A stretch of 64,000 nt of DNA, from NCBI RefSeq assembly GCF_030463565.1, contig NC_134653.1, positions 28,643,150 to 28,707,149 of the forward strand, in the 5' to 3' direction. Source of the DNA: Pelecanus crispus. Lineage: Eukaryota; Chordata; Aves; Pelecaniformes; Pelecanidae. The notes under the pieces are model-generated. The model made no database searches. It worked only from the letters and a program-made list of their open reading frames with translations, and was not told the origin of the DNA. This document shows, piece by piece, positions 22,863-33,000 of this stretch. Made by a program: the position numbers and the translations under genes. Position 1 is the first letter of the stretch. Each line of letters opens with the position of its first letter.

Positions 22863-24725
22863 TCAGCGATGGCGTTTCCAGGCCCTGTGCCCACCAGGGA
22901 CAGAACCGGCACGGAGGGAGAGCAGAGGTGGGATGTGATGGTTTGTTAGCAAGTCCAGGTAGTGCGTGAGTATGGGAGGCTGTGTGTGCCTGGATATTAA
23001 GTTTAGCCCAGTATTGGTGAGCTACTGGATTTGCTGTTGCCTCAACCCAGATAATTGTACTACAGATTAGTATTTGTTACTGTACTGTTATTTAGAGATA
23101 AACAATTTATCTGTAAAGCTGTTGGTCTGCTGTTCGTTACTGTATCCTGAACTGTAATTCAGCAGGGCCACCTAAAACCTTTACATCAGGACAGTCCTCC
23201 CACCCACCCCACCCCACCCCCCCCCCCCCCCCCCCAAACTAGGGCAGGGGAGCAATGCCTCAGGCACCAGGACCTGCCTGGCCCCAGCATTCAGAGAAGG
23301 CCCCAACATATCTGCCATAATGTGCAATTAAGTGGTCTTCCAAGAAATGGCACACATTTATCAGCTGTCCTATCTCCTGGGTTATTCCGAGAGGGATGCA
23401 CCACTGGCTTCTCAGGTTTGTCAGTGAGATGGTCTTTTTCAAGGTGATATTCAGAGCTTCTAGCACCGTGGGACCCTATCTCTGGTTCAGGCTGATAGAA
23501 GCTAATGCAGCAAGAATAGAAAACTCACATACTTGCAGCATAAAGTTCATAGTATAGTTGCTGTAATACTTTGTACTTTCCCCTCACCATCTGTACATCA
23601 GTTTCCAGCAGCACACTTAAACAGTTGCTGTTGAAACACAGTGTAATTTGGCAATGTTTTTATTAAAGCTATTTTTAAATGGTTTTCTACCAAAATCTTG
23701 TTAGCACAGTTATGCAATTATGAGAGAATGTTTTTCAAATTGTAGCACTGAGGAACTGTGAAGATGCTGCGCCCAGGTGAGGTCTGAGCCGAGCTCTCGC
23801 CTGCTGAGCAATTCTCTGTATTTTCTCTGCTTTGTGCCTGTTTATGCAGTGTTGGCCAGGGCCCGGGTGTGGGCTCACCCTTTATTTCATGCCACTGTGT
23901 TTCATTACAAGGCAGCTAAAAACATAGTGATACACATGACTTTTCTACATAAGCAAATTCCTACATATTCCATTAGGCATTACGTGATCATGGATGGAAG
24001 GGGAAGCAGTTTGCAAAGTTAGGAATGAAAGAGATGGGTCATGAGCTGGTATATCCATAGTACTAAAAAAAGCTTGAGAATCTACTAGGGTTTGTGCAGT
24101 GGGGACTTGAGGTGGGGTCTGTTATATGTTTACTGTTAGTATGAAGGAATAAACAGAACTCCCTTTTCTTCCTTTTTTTTTCCTTTCTTTTTTTCTTGGA
24201 GGTGAAGGGAACTTAATGTATTTAGTTTTTCATAAACAGTTACAAAATACTGTATTCAAGGGGAAAGGGGTCTGTGTAGGACAAAATTACTTAATGAAGT
24301 ACATGACATACAAAATGCAGGAAGAAGAAAATGAGTTTACAATTCTGTACTAGGTAACATACGTGATAGAACAAATCTCAGATAACAATCATCATACATA
24401 ATTAATTGCTTTAAAATGTTTGTCATTAGAGAGCTAAGAAACTGAAGGGACAAGAAAACCTATATAAAAACTAATTTGTTGGCAATCTTACAGGAATATA
24501 AGATGGAGGATTGTCAACAAAAAATAAATTAAGCATGTCTTCATTTTTTTTTTTATCCCTTTTACCTTTAACAGTTCCAATGGAGAGGCATATAATGACT
24601 TAAAGCATTAATTATTTTTATAACTTTTTATCTTAGTTGCTCCTGGAGATGAGCTTTGCCCTTGTGGATTACAGGTAGATCTCTTTAATGTGTTTTGAAT
24701 GAATTAGTCAGTTTGAAATCTGAAT
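22863..24725. other. Intergenic DNA between the LTR and CR1 cluster
   Basis: Contains a long C tract (listed separately) and an unrecognised open frame at 23466-23260 on the minus strand. That frame has 69 codons, includes 'HFLEDHLIAHYGRY', and is preceded in frame by a stop. No family match is known to me. The rest shows no exons. Confidence 0.45.
23204..23235. repeat. C-rich tract ending in 19 consecutive C
   Basis: CCACCC/ACCCC units lead into an uninterrupted C run at 23217-23235. The minus strand therefore has strong G-quadruplex potential. Length in the assembly may be unreliable. Confidence 0.9.
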
Positions 24726-25787
24726 TATAGAATCATAGAATCGTTTAGGTTGGAAAAGACCTTTAAGATCATCCAGTCCAACCATTAACCTAACATTACC
24801 AAGTCCACCACTAAACCAATTAAGGGTAGAGTAATGATTTCATGTTTCCTGGCTTGGTGGCTGGATTATTTATAATGAAAGTAAAAACTAGGAATCATTA
24901 ACATTGGAAAGGACCTCTAAGATCATCAGTCCAATCATCAACCCAAAGCCACCATGCCCAGTAAACCATGTCCCCAAGTGCCACATCTACCCGTTTTTTG
25001 AACACCTCCAGGGATGGTGACTCCACCACCTCTCTGGGAAGCCTGGTCCAATGCTTGACTACCCTTTCTGTGAAGAAATTTTTCCTAATATCCAATCTAA
25101 ACCTCCCCTGGCACAGCTTGAGGCCATTTCCTCTCGTCCTATCACTAACTACTTGGGGGAAGAGACCAACACCCACCTCACTACAACCTCCTTTCAGGTA
25201 GTTGTAGAGAGCGATAAGGTCTCCCCTCAGCCTCCTCTTCTCCAGGCTAAACAACCCCAGTTCCCTCAGCCGCTCCTCATAAGGCCTGTGCTCCAGACCC
25301 TTCACCAGCCTTGTTGCCCTTCTCTGAACACGCTCCAGCACCTCAGTGTCTGTCTTGTATTGAGGGGCCCAAAACTGGACACAGTATTCCAGGTGCAGCC
25401 TCACCAGCGCCGAGTACAGGGGGACAATCACTTCCCTGCTCCTGCTGGCCAGACTCTTCCTGATACAAGCCAGGATGCTGTTGGCCTTCTTGGCTACCTG
25501 GGCACACTGCTGGCTCATGTTCAGCCGGCTGTCAACCAGCACCCCCAGGTCCTTTCCAGCCAGGCAGCTTTCCAGCCACTCTTCCCCAAGCCTGTAGCGT
25601 TGCATGGGGTTGTTGTGACCGAAGTGCAGGACCCAGCACTTGGCCTTGTTAAACCTCATACAGTTGGCCTCGGCCCATCGTTCCAGCCTGTCCAGGTCCC
25701 TCTGCAGGGCCATCCTACCCTCCAGCAGATCGACACTCCCACCCAACTTGGTGTCATAATAATTCTGTCTAGATTCTGCAAACCAGC
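24726..25787 (-). mobile_element. CR1 LINE, 5'-truncated, with a composite 3' tail
   Basis: CR1 is a non-LTR retrotransposon. The minus-strand frame at 25926-24898 is open for 342 codons. From about 25760 down it encodes the C-terminal part of the CR1 reverse transcriptase protein. Signature blocks are [64 protein letters not shown] and [10 protein letters not shown]. The endonuclease and catalytic palm regions are missing through 5' truncation, so it cannot move by itself. The 3' tail ends at 24726 in ATTCTATG-type repeats. Before that it carries two successive CR1-like tail blocks separated by about 85 bp of other sequence. The 5' junction near 25785 abuts an older CR1 relic. Confidence 0.9.
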
Positions 25788-25789
25788 AT

Positions 25790-26430
25790 ATCCAAGGAAA
25801 CCTGAACGTAAGGAGTGTCCTGTTGGACCAGAACAGAGATCCCTCTAGCCCACTACTCTCTGCCCGTCCTCGGCAGCAGGGGATTCTCAGTTTAGGGACC
25901 AGCATGCAAGCCCACAGTCTGTTCATCTCATACTCCTAAGCATCCATAATTATGAGTGGGCATCAATTAGAGATGTTAGATGATGACTCCATGCCTGTTC
26001 TCTTCTTTTATCTGTGTATAGACCTGTTACCCAGTTTGACTAGTTTCTTTTTGAACCTGCTGACTCTTGCCTTTACTACAGCCTGTGGTAGGGAGTTCCA
26101 GACATTAATTACCTGCTGTGAAAAAAGCTACTGTCTTTTGGCTATTAGTAATGCCCGATTAGTCTCACTGTGTGCACCTTCGTTCTAGTATTGTAAGATC
26201 TGATAAATAACAACTTTGTATTCACCTTAGCCACTGCCTTTATGATTTTGTAAGCCTTGATCATATCTTTTCTCAGCCTTCTCCTCTGCAGGTGGAAGAG
26301 CCCCAGCCATTTTAGTCTCTCTTAATATGGCACTATTCCACCCTCTTGATCATTGCATCTGCCCTTCTCTTTACCTTCCCTAATCCGGTTGTATTCTTCT
26401 TGAGGTGTATAGACCTGTCCCTCTTGTAAG
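25790..26430 (-). mobile_element. Older CR1/L3-type relic
   Basis: The plus strand reads as the reverse complement of an old CR1. It begins 'ttggaccagaacagagatcc', then 'ctctagcccactactctctg'. Further on come 'tttctttttgaacctgctga' and 'tagggagttccagacattaa'. It ends with 'atcatatcttttctcagcct'. These blocks correspond to the tail and the C-terminal coding part. No frame stays open. It is far more diverged than the copy at 24.7-25.8 kb, which lies against it. Confidence 0.7.
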
Positions 26431-27790
26431 CAAGATGTGGGAGCACTAAGGTTTCATACAGCAACAAAATTATTCTTACTTTTTCATCCTCCCCTTCAGT
26501 TTTCATGAGTCTTTTTATTTTCCTTCAGATGGCCATTTCATAACAGTAAATAAGCAAAGAGAATTTTTTTCTAAAGTTTTCAAGGGCTGGGCTGTGTTGT
26601 GGCTCACCTGTTCAGAAAGTCTGTTTACACAATTTATTTTTTTGAAGTTGAACAGTTACATTCCTTAAAGCAGTGGAAATGTGATAGAAAGTTATGTTTG
26701 GGAGTGGGCAGGCATAAATGTAGTGTCCATTTCCTTGAAGATATCGCAGGATAAGCACTAAAACCTGTATTGTGGACACTCCTAATTGTCAAGTAAAATA
26801 ACTAATACAACCTGGAAACGACACCAAAAAAACAGGTTAAAAAATGCAGAACCATCTGCAAAACTCAGTATAACTAATGGCCTGGGTCTTGTTGGTAACA
26901 GAAAAGCAAGCAGAATAGTTGATGAAATTCTGTCTGAAAGGAAATTCCTGCTGCTGCTTCAAGACTGTGCAACAGCATGTCATGACTGCCAGTAACCGGC
27001 ATCCAGGTGAGATCCAGCAATGAGTGTGGTTCTACAGCCCTTGTTCATAAACAAGATATGCATCAGTGTTTGCTCTGGATCCCATCTGAAACAAGACACT
27101 GAAAGGATCCAGGATACCAGTGGCAGGTAGTGAAATGTGCTTAGTTCTGTGTAAACTTCCCAAACACCCTGCTGTAATAAAGGATTTCAACATTAAGTGG
27201 CAATTTGTGAGGACAGCTACACTCAACAATGATTTCTTAAGAACTGGCTTGGCTATTGTTAGTTATAGTGTGGGTGGTATTTTTTCTTGTCAAAGGAAAT
27301 GCGGATTATCTTATAATTATCCCAGATATTTTTGACACTCTCTTACAAGCTATAAATTCATGGACTAAAACTATAGATAGTAAATTAAGAATTCCCTGTG
27401 GTGCTTCTAGTATTATCTTTTTTGTGTGGTGGCTGTGTCTCAGTGCAGGTATAGGTGAGGGCCTGAATAACTGTATTTTGAGGGGAAAAAATGTTTAGAG
27501 AATACTCAAAGACATATCATGGTCTTGGAAAATTATGCAGTCAAATAAAGAGGAAAGGAAGATATGAATAGGGTTTTGGCAAATAAATCAATCAAGCTAA
27601 TATCTGAAGCAGCTTGTTTTTCATATTTGTAGACATCTGGAAAATAAGTTGTAAGAACTGTTCTTCCAAGTTACCATGGTATCAGATTTAGGTATTTCTA
27701 AATTTCAGAAGCATATAATCTGAACTAGCCCTTTTATCAGATGTCAGCATTTTTAAATCTTCACCACCAGCATCCCATTTCAGCAGCACA
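26431..27790. other. Intergenic DNA, nothing recognised
   Basis: No gene, RNA or clear transposon. Short open frames only. Confidence 0.5.
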
Positions 27791-28014
27791 TCATAGAATC
27801 ATAGAATCGTTTAGGTTGAAAAAGACCTGTGAGATCATCCAGTCCAACCATTAACCTAACACTACCAAGTCCACCACTAAACCAGTTAAGAGTAGAGTAA
27901 TAATTTTCTGTTTCCTGACTTGGTGGCTGGATTATTTTTTTAAAGAACGTAAAAACTAGAAATCATTAAGGGTGGAAAGGACCTCTAAGATCATCAGTCC
28001 CACCATCGTGAATC
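27791..28014 (-). mobile_element. CR1 3' end, same composite tail as the 24.7 kb copy
   Basis: About 210 bp align by eye, nearly base for base, with 24726-24934. The shared part includes the terminal repeats, the first tail block, the intervening spacer ('cttggtggctggattatt') and the second tail block. It is truncated just inside the second block, so no protein-coding part remains. Confidence 0.9.
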
Positions 28015-28507
28015 CTCAGAGAGTCTCTGCAGCTTCTGTTTTCACATAACATGTACCTGCCTGGCACGTGTGTAACTTCTGTCAGTCAGCACGCGTTTGC
28101 TTTACATCTCTCTGCTACTTCACCAGGATGGTCTGCCTTTCATTTTCAGTTTCCTCTGCCTCCATTTTCCTTGATGCAATAATGGGTGCAATAATCTTTA
28201 AATAGCTAATAGAATAAAGCTATCATACTATTAAACATCTTTGAAGATCGTAATATAATTATTTACAAACTATTTAATAATAGCCATATGCAGTAGGTGA
28301 GTATTAAGAAGGTTCCTGTAGGTGCTGTATAGCTTACCTTATTAACAAATGTTAATTGAGTTTTGGAGCAATAAGCACTATATTAATGCAAAATATTGAT
28401 TATCGAATAGCTGTTCAGGGAATAATTTTAAGAAAGCGTATTAGAATCCTGTGCTTCATAACTAACAAATTTTGTTGCATTTTTACAAGTTTTTGAAAGC
28501 CTCTTGT
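28015..28507. other. Intergenic AT-rich spacer
   Basis: No gene. About 28170-28490 is rich in ATTA/TAAT and carries ATGCAAAATATTGATTATCGA, which combines octamer-like and homeodomain-like sites. Function unknown. Confidence 0.35.
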
Positions 28508-28606
28508 AATCATAGAATCATAGAATCATCTAGGTTGGAAAAGACCTTTAAGATCATCTAGTCCAACCATTAACCTACACTACCAAGCCCACTCTAGACT
28601 AATCAC
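28508..28606 (-). mobile_element. Short CR1 3' end
   Basis: About 100 bp of CR1 tail, with terminal repeats ('atagaatcatagaatcatct') and the block around 'aagacctttaagatcatcta'. It lacks the composite spacer of the two other young copies. Confidence 0.9.
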
Positions 28607-29539
28607 CACAACATTTCCTTTTTCAGGTTGTCTGAGTGTGTAAAGCCTATTTTAGAGTTTAGAACTTTTTCAGGTGGCAAAAGTAGCTTTTCCATAGAAC
28701 AAGTGTTAGATCAAGTGAGGACATCAACCTACATGAGGGAGGGGGAAAGGGGAAATAAGGCTATGCATTGGCAGAGCAGATCTTGGAGTAATTCCTGAGT
28801 ACACTGGGTCAACAGAGAATGTTTTAGGGAGCAAGTCAGGTGCCTGGACACAGATGTCTGGTGGCATTTTAGATGTCATAGTATAGTAACTTATGTCCCA
28901 TGCCATAGCTGCTAGCCCTGTGTTGTGGATACCCCAGGGCACCTGAAATAAAACTGGATGCCTATGGTTAGACATCTGAACTGCTCCTACCGTGGAGGCC
29001 AACTGGGGAGGATCAGAGCTGGAGAGCAGTTACAATTAGCGCTCCATTGAAGAGCTAAAAAGCACATGGCAAATTACAGTCTTGATTAATACTGACAGTG
29101 ACATTATCTCCTCTTCCACAGCTGTCTTTTCTCCAGGAGATTGCGGCAGGGCACGGCAGGCCGGAAGCTTGGGGCAAGGCTGGGTTGAACTGGTCGGGGT
29201 AAGGCCAGCGAGGCGCTGGAGAGGTGGGCTTCGCCAGAGACCAGCAGGTCTGGGGGTGGTCTCAGGGGGTCAGGTAGCTCCTCTGCAAACTCCCTCCCCT
29301 CTCTTTTCAGCGTATTTTTAAGAAATAAAGGTTGTGAAGGTCTCTGAAGATAATGTGGGCTTATTTGATAAAACCTGTAATTACAGGTTGTTGCCTCTTT
29401 CCCCACAAGGAGGTTGATACTCAATTTGGGGTGATGCACAGTAAATAAAACAAGCCACGGCAGCATTTTAAAGCGTTGATGGATGATTTAAAACCACACT
29501 CTGACAAAAGCCATCACCGAGTACGGGAGGAGGGCAGGA
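28607..29539. other. Region upstream of the UBE2L3 CpG island
   Basis: No exon recognised. GC content climbs toward the right. It may hold distal promoter sequence. Confidence 0.4.
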
Positions 29540-29554
29540 ACCAGCCTTCAGAGA

Positions 29555-29704
29555 GAGGATGCTCCGGGAGCCCTCAGCCCCCAGGCCAGCGCGTGGGCTG
29601 CACGGCGGGCTCCGGGCCGGCACCGAGGATGCTCCGGGAGCTCTCAGCCCCCAGGCCGGCGTGTGCGCTCCCGGGGCTGCACGGCGGGCTCCGGGCCGGC
29701 ACGG
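29555..29704. repeat. Tandem duplication inside the CpG island
   Basis: Two units, 29555-29624 and 29625-29704, each begin GAGGATGCTCCGGGAG and end near GCTCCGGGCCGGCAC. The second has about ten extra bases (GCTCCCGGGG). It lies about 300 bp upstream of the UBE2L3 start and duplicates GC-rich protein-binding-type sequence. Confidence 0.9.
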
Positions 29705-29985
29705 AGCACTTCCTGCCTTCTCTCCCCGCGGGACGAAGCCCTGCGCCCCGCACAGGCGCTGCCCGAGCGGCCGAGAGGAGCGCGGCCCCGCGGCGAGGAG
29801 AGGAGAGCCTGCGCCCGGGGGGCTGCGGCGCCGGCCCGGCTCCGGGTGGGGGGAGCGCCGCGGAAGGCCGCAGCCCCACGGCGGGGCTCGGGGCGGGCCG
29901 GCGGGAGCCGAGCCGAGCCGAGCCGAGCCCGCCCCGCCCGCCGCCCCAGGAAGCGCAGGGCTGTAGCGCCCTGCCCGCCGCCGCC

Positions 29986-30039
29986 ATGCATTGTGGGGCG
30001 GCAGCAGCAGAGCCAAGATGGCGGCCAGCAGGAGGCTGA
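29986..30039 (+). other. Potential upstream ORF overlapping the UBE2L3 start
   Basis: An ATG in strong context (GCCGCCATGC) opens 17 codons ending in TGA at 30037-30039. It is out of frame with UBE2L3 and overlaps its start. It matters only if transcription begins upstream of 29986. In that case it would be expected to reduce UBE2L3 translation. Confidence 0.5.
30014..30025 (+). promoter_or_regulatory. YY1 motif over the start codon
   Basis: CAAGATGGCGGC is a textbook YY1 site and includes the UBE2L3 ATG. Such sites sit just downstream of the transcription start in many housekeeping genes. This suggests a very short 5'UTR. Confidence 0.75.
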
Positions 30040-30044
30040 TGAAG
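30018..30044 (+). CDS. UBE2L3: UBE2L3 coding exon 1
   Basis: Nine codons (MAASRRLMK) and then the donor GTAACA at 30045. The intron falls between codons. The start matches the conserved E2 N-terminus. Confidence 0.97.
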
Positions 30045-33000
30045 GTAACAGCCAGCGCCGCGCCGGGAATGGCCGGTGGGCGGGCGGCGGCGGGCACCCC
30101 TCTCCGTCCCGGCGGCCCTCCGGGTGCGGGGGGTCGCCTCCCCGGCCGCGGCCCGGCGGGGCGGCCTGCTCCCCTCCGCTCTGGGGCACCCCGGGCTGGA
30201 GCGGCCGGAACGGGAGCAGCCGGCACCTAGGCCGCGGCCGTGAGGGGCCTCGCCGTCTCCCCCGCCGCCGCCCTGGGCTCCGGCAGCGCTCCGCGGCTCC
30301 CGGCCGCCGCCCGGGGCTGGGCGGGGGCGCTCGGCGGGCGCCTCGGGCCGCCGCGGGCCGCCCCGTCCCCCTCCCTCGGGGGGCTCCTGCGGTGACTAAG
30401 CAAAGAGGAAGGGCCGGGGGGGAAGGAAACGCCGCTGCCGGGGCGCCTCGGCCCCCGCCCGGGGCCGGGGCAATCCCCGGGGCGGCGTGAGGGGTCGCCC
30501 CGCCGCCGGCGGTGCCGCAGCCGCGGCGCGGTCCCCGGCTCTGCCCGCGGGGAGGGCTCGGCCGGGCGGCGGGGAAGCGCCGTCCCCTCCCTCCCTGCGG
30601 GTGGGGGTTCTCCGCTCCCCCCGCTCTTTCCTGGGTATGGAACCTTCCCCAAACGCCCAGGGATGAAATAATTTCGTTTTCGTTGTTTCGGAGGGTAAGC
30701 TCTTCCTTGTATGAGTAAGAGGTTTATCACTGAAATATGGACCTGGGTTCAGAAGTTTCCTCATTCACTGCAGACGTGGTAGTGTTTTTGTCTTCACTCT
30801 GTTTGTTCTGAAGCGTGTGTGACACTTGTAAACATAAACTCAGCCTCAGTTGGGTTTTAACCGAGAGCATGTACAGTTTATTGTAAAATACTGTTTGGTA
30901 TTACGTTTCTCATCATTTTGCTTGAGGAGTAAGGTACTCCTTAAAAAGAAAACTATAACCGTCGCCCCCAAAGCATACAGGTTTATTTTATGTGTTGCAT
31001 ATAATTGCCAATTAACATTACAAACTGCATGCAGTAGGGTTTGCCTGGGATACGCATACGTAGTGGCGTAAAATTTAGTCATCTGTAAAATGCTGTGGCA
31101 ATACCCTACAGTATCCGCATGCAAAGTGCCTGTAGCGTAAATCAATTAACTTTACAGGCTAGTCCTGTGAAGCGTAGGGGAAAGACCCTGTAACTGTCAG
31201 GTGATGTTTTAGCCTTATTAAAAAAAACTGTCCCTGTGGGGTGCAACATAACCATGCACTAGGATTTGACAGATACATGCGTGATTCTGTTAAACTTAGT
31301 ATTTTAATATTGGATTTGCAACTGGCTTCAAGGATGTGGACCCCTAATAGGGCTGGGATTTCACTAGGACATGTAGATGGCAGGTTTTGAAGTTGCATTT
31401 CCTTAATTGTGCAGATATAACATTAACCATTATAACTCGGTCATTTTTTGAAGAAACCAGTAGCTCAACAGTGCTCTCATAAGGCTAGTTTTGTTGTTTT
31501 AAATGTGCTATGGAGTGATTAAAAATTAAATACTACATACATTGTGTGCAGAGTCATTCATGTATATTAAATCAGTAGACGTAAACCTTTAATTGTCCTT
31601 AAGGATCCTGATGAGATGGCATTCGTTTTCTTATTTCATTTGTGATAGCTGTTATGTTTTGTCACAGCTTTAGTGTCATAATCAATATGTCTATTGCTTT
31701 ATACTTGAATAAGGTTTCCCTTAGTTTCAGATAGTAAACAACCATTTAATTTTATCTTTGCATGAGGCAGCTTTTCTTCCTGTTCTGAAAAAATCCATTA
31801 ATTGTTCAAGAGCACATCACTACTACTCTGGTAGGAAAAAATATATATTTCCAATTATTTTTTTCTTTTTAAATTTAAAAGAGAACATAAAAATCTGAAA
31901 GGCAAGAAAAATGTTCTTAATATCTGCAGTGCCTCTTGCTTTTCAGCCCCCCCACCAGTTCCACTATACATCTAACATGTTAGTTAGTACTTCAATCTTT
32001 GACTAAAATGCCAAAAAAATGGGGTTTTTTTACAATGTGACCTCCTCCTTTTCTAGAAAAATGGTGTGGCAGTTGCTTTTCAGAGGGAGTGGTGTAGGAA
32101 GGAAGGAGACATTGATAACTTCCCTCTTACATTTTTACTTTCGTTTTTATTGCCTGATGTTTGTGGGTTGTGCATGTTGTGTGCGTGTTTTATGCCGGTT
32201 CAGGAGCTGTGAGATGCTGTATCACATGACTTGTAAAGACTATAAATAAGCAGCTACCTTTGTGCCTTTTGGAGAGTCGTGTCAGCCTGGATGGCTTTGA
32301 GTTTTGCCATTCATCTTGGTAGGAGCAAAGTAGAGCTCTTGTACAGATGATGTAATCTGGGTTGCTGCACCCTGATGCGGGTCCAAACCCGCATGTGTAA
32401 CAACCTAATATCATAATTTAAGTTCCAAATTCACAGATCCACTTTAAAAAGTCTTTCACTGTTGAAGTTTTGCAATGTAGGAGAGTCTGTGGTGTGCCTT
32501 TCTCGGGGTCGTAGAATGATGAGTGATTATAACTAAAGGAAATAGAGTTTTTTCAGTGTGTCGCTCAATTACATTTAAAATAATTTAGGATAAGCATTAA
32601 CTGTATTTTCTTTGAGCTAAATATCAAGTTCATCTTTGGTAATTGAGAATAGACTTTGAACCTTTTATAGGTCACATAAAATAAAGCAATTCCCATTTCT
32701 TTAAGGTCTTGCCAATATTTTGAAGTACTGAATTTTTTTCTGGACTCGTGTCATGCATCATGGTTATTCATATTAATCACAGTGGCTCAAAGAGGCTGGA
32801 TGTAGTAAGTTCATAATAATGCACTGTCTGCCTGTAGGAAACTGGGAGTATGAGTATAGTTTCCACCTTCCAGGTGGAAATGGGTGTCATTTTCAGATTG
32901 TGGAAGCCATTTGTATCCTTCAATTTGCAAACCTCTTTGTGAAAGAAGTATTACAAATCTTGCCATTGTATCTGTACAGTTCAATTTTAAACATTAAGTC

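Larger units (their letters stand above)
29540..30640 (+). promoter_or_regulatory. UBE2L3: UBE2L3 CpG-island promoter
   Basis: Very dense CpG and GC content surrounds the first coding exon. Features include GC boxes at about 29885-29900 and 29928-29945, and four AGCCG units at 29906-29925. No TATA box is evident. A ZNF143-like half site (ATGCATTGTGGGG, 29986-29998) and a YY1 motif at the start codon follow. This is a typical housekeeping promoter. The exact start of transcription cannot be read from sequence, but the motif positions put it close to 29950-30010. Confidence 0.8.

Noticed and set aside
25051-25848. 265-codon plus-strand open frame
   Set aside because: It is the exact antisense shadow of the CR1 reverse-transcriptase frame on the minus strand.
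29468-30490. Long open frames on both strands (up to 275 codons) around the UBE2L3 island
   Set aside because: Overlapping frames with Pro/Arg/Ala/Gly-rich translations are typical of CpG islands, where stop codons are rare. None has a domain, and they overlap the real first exon.
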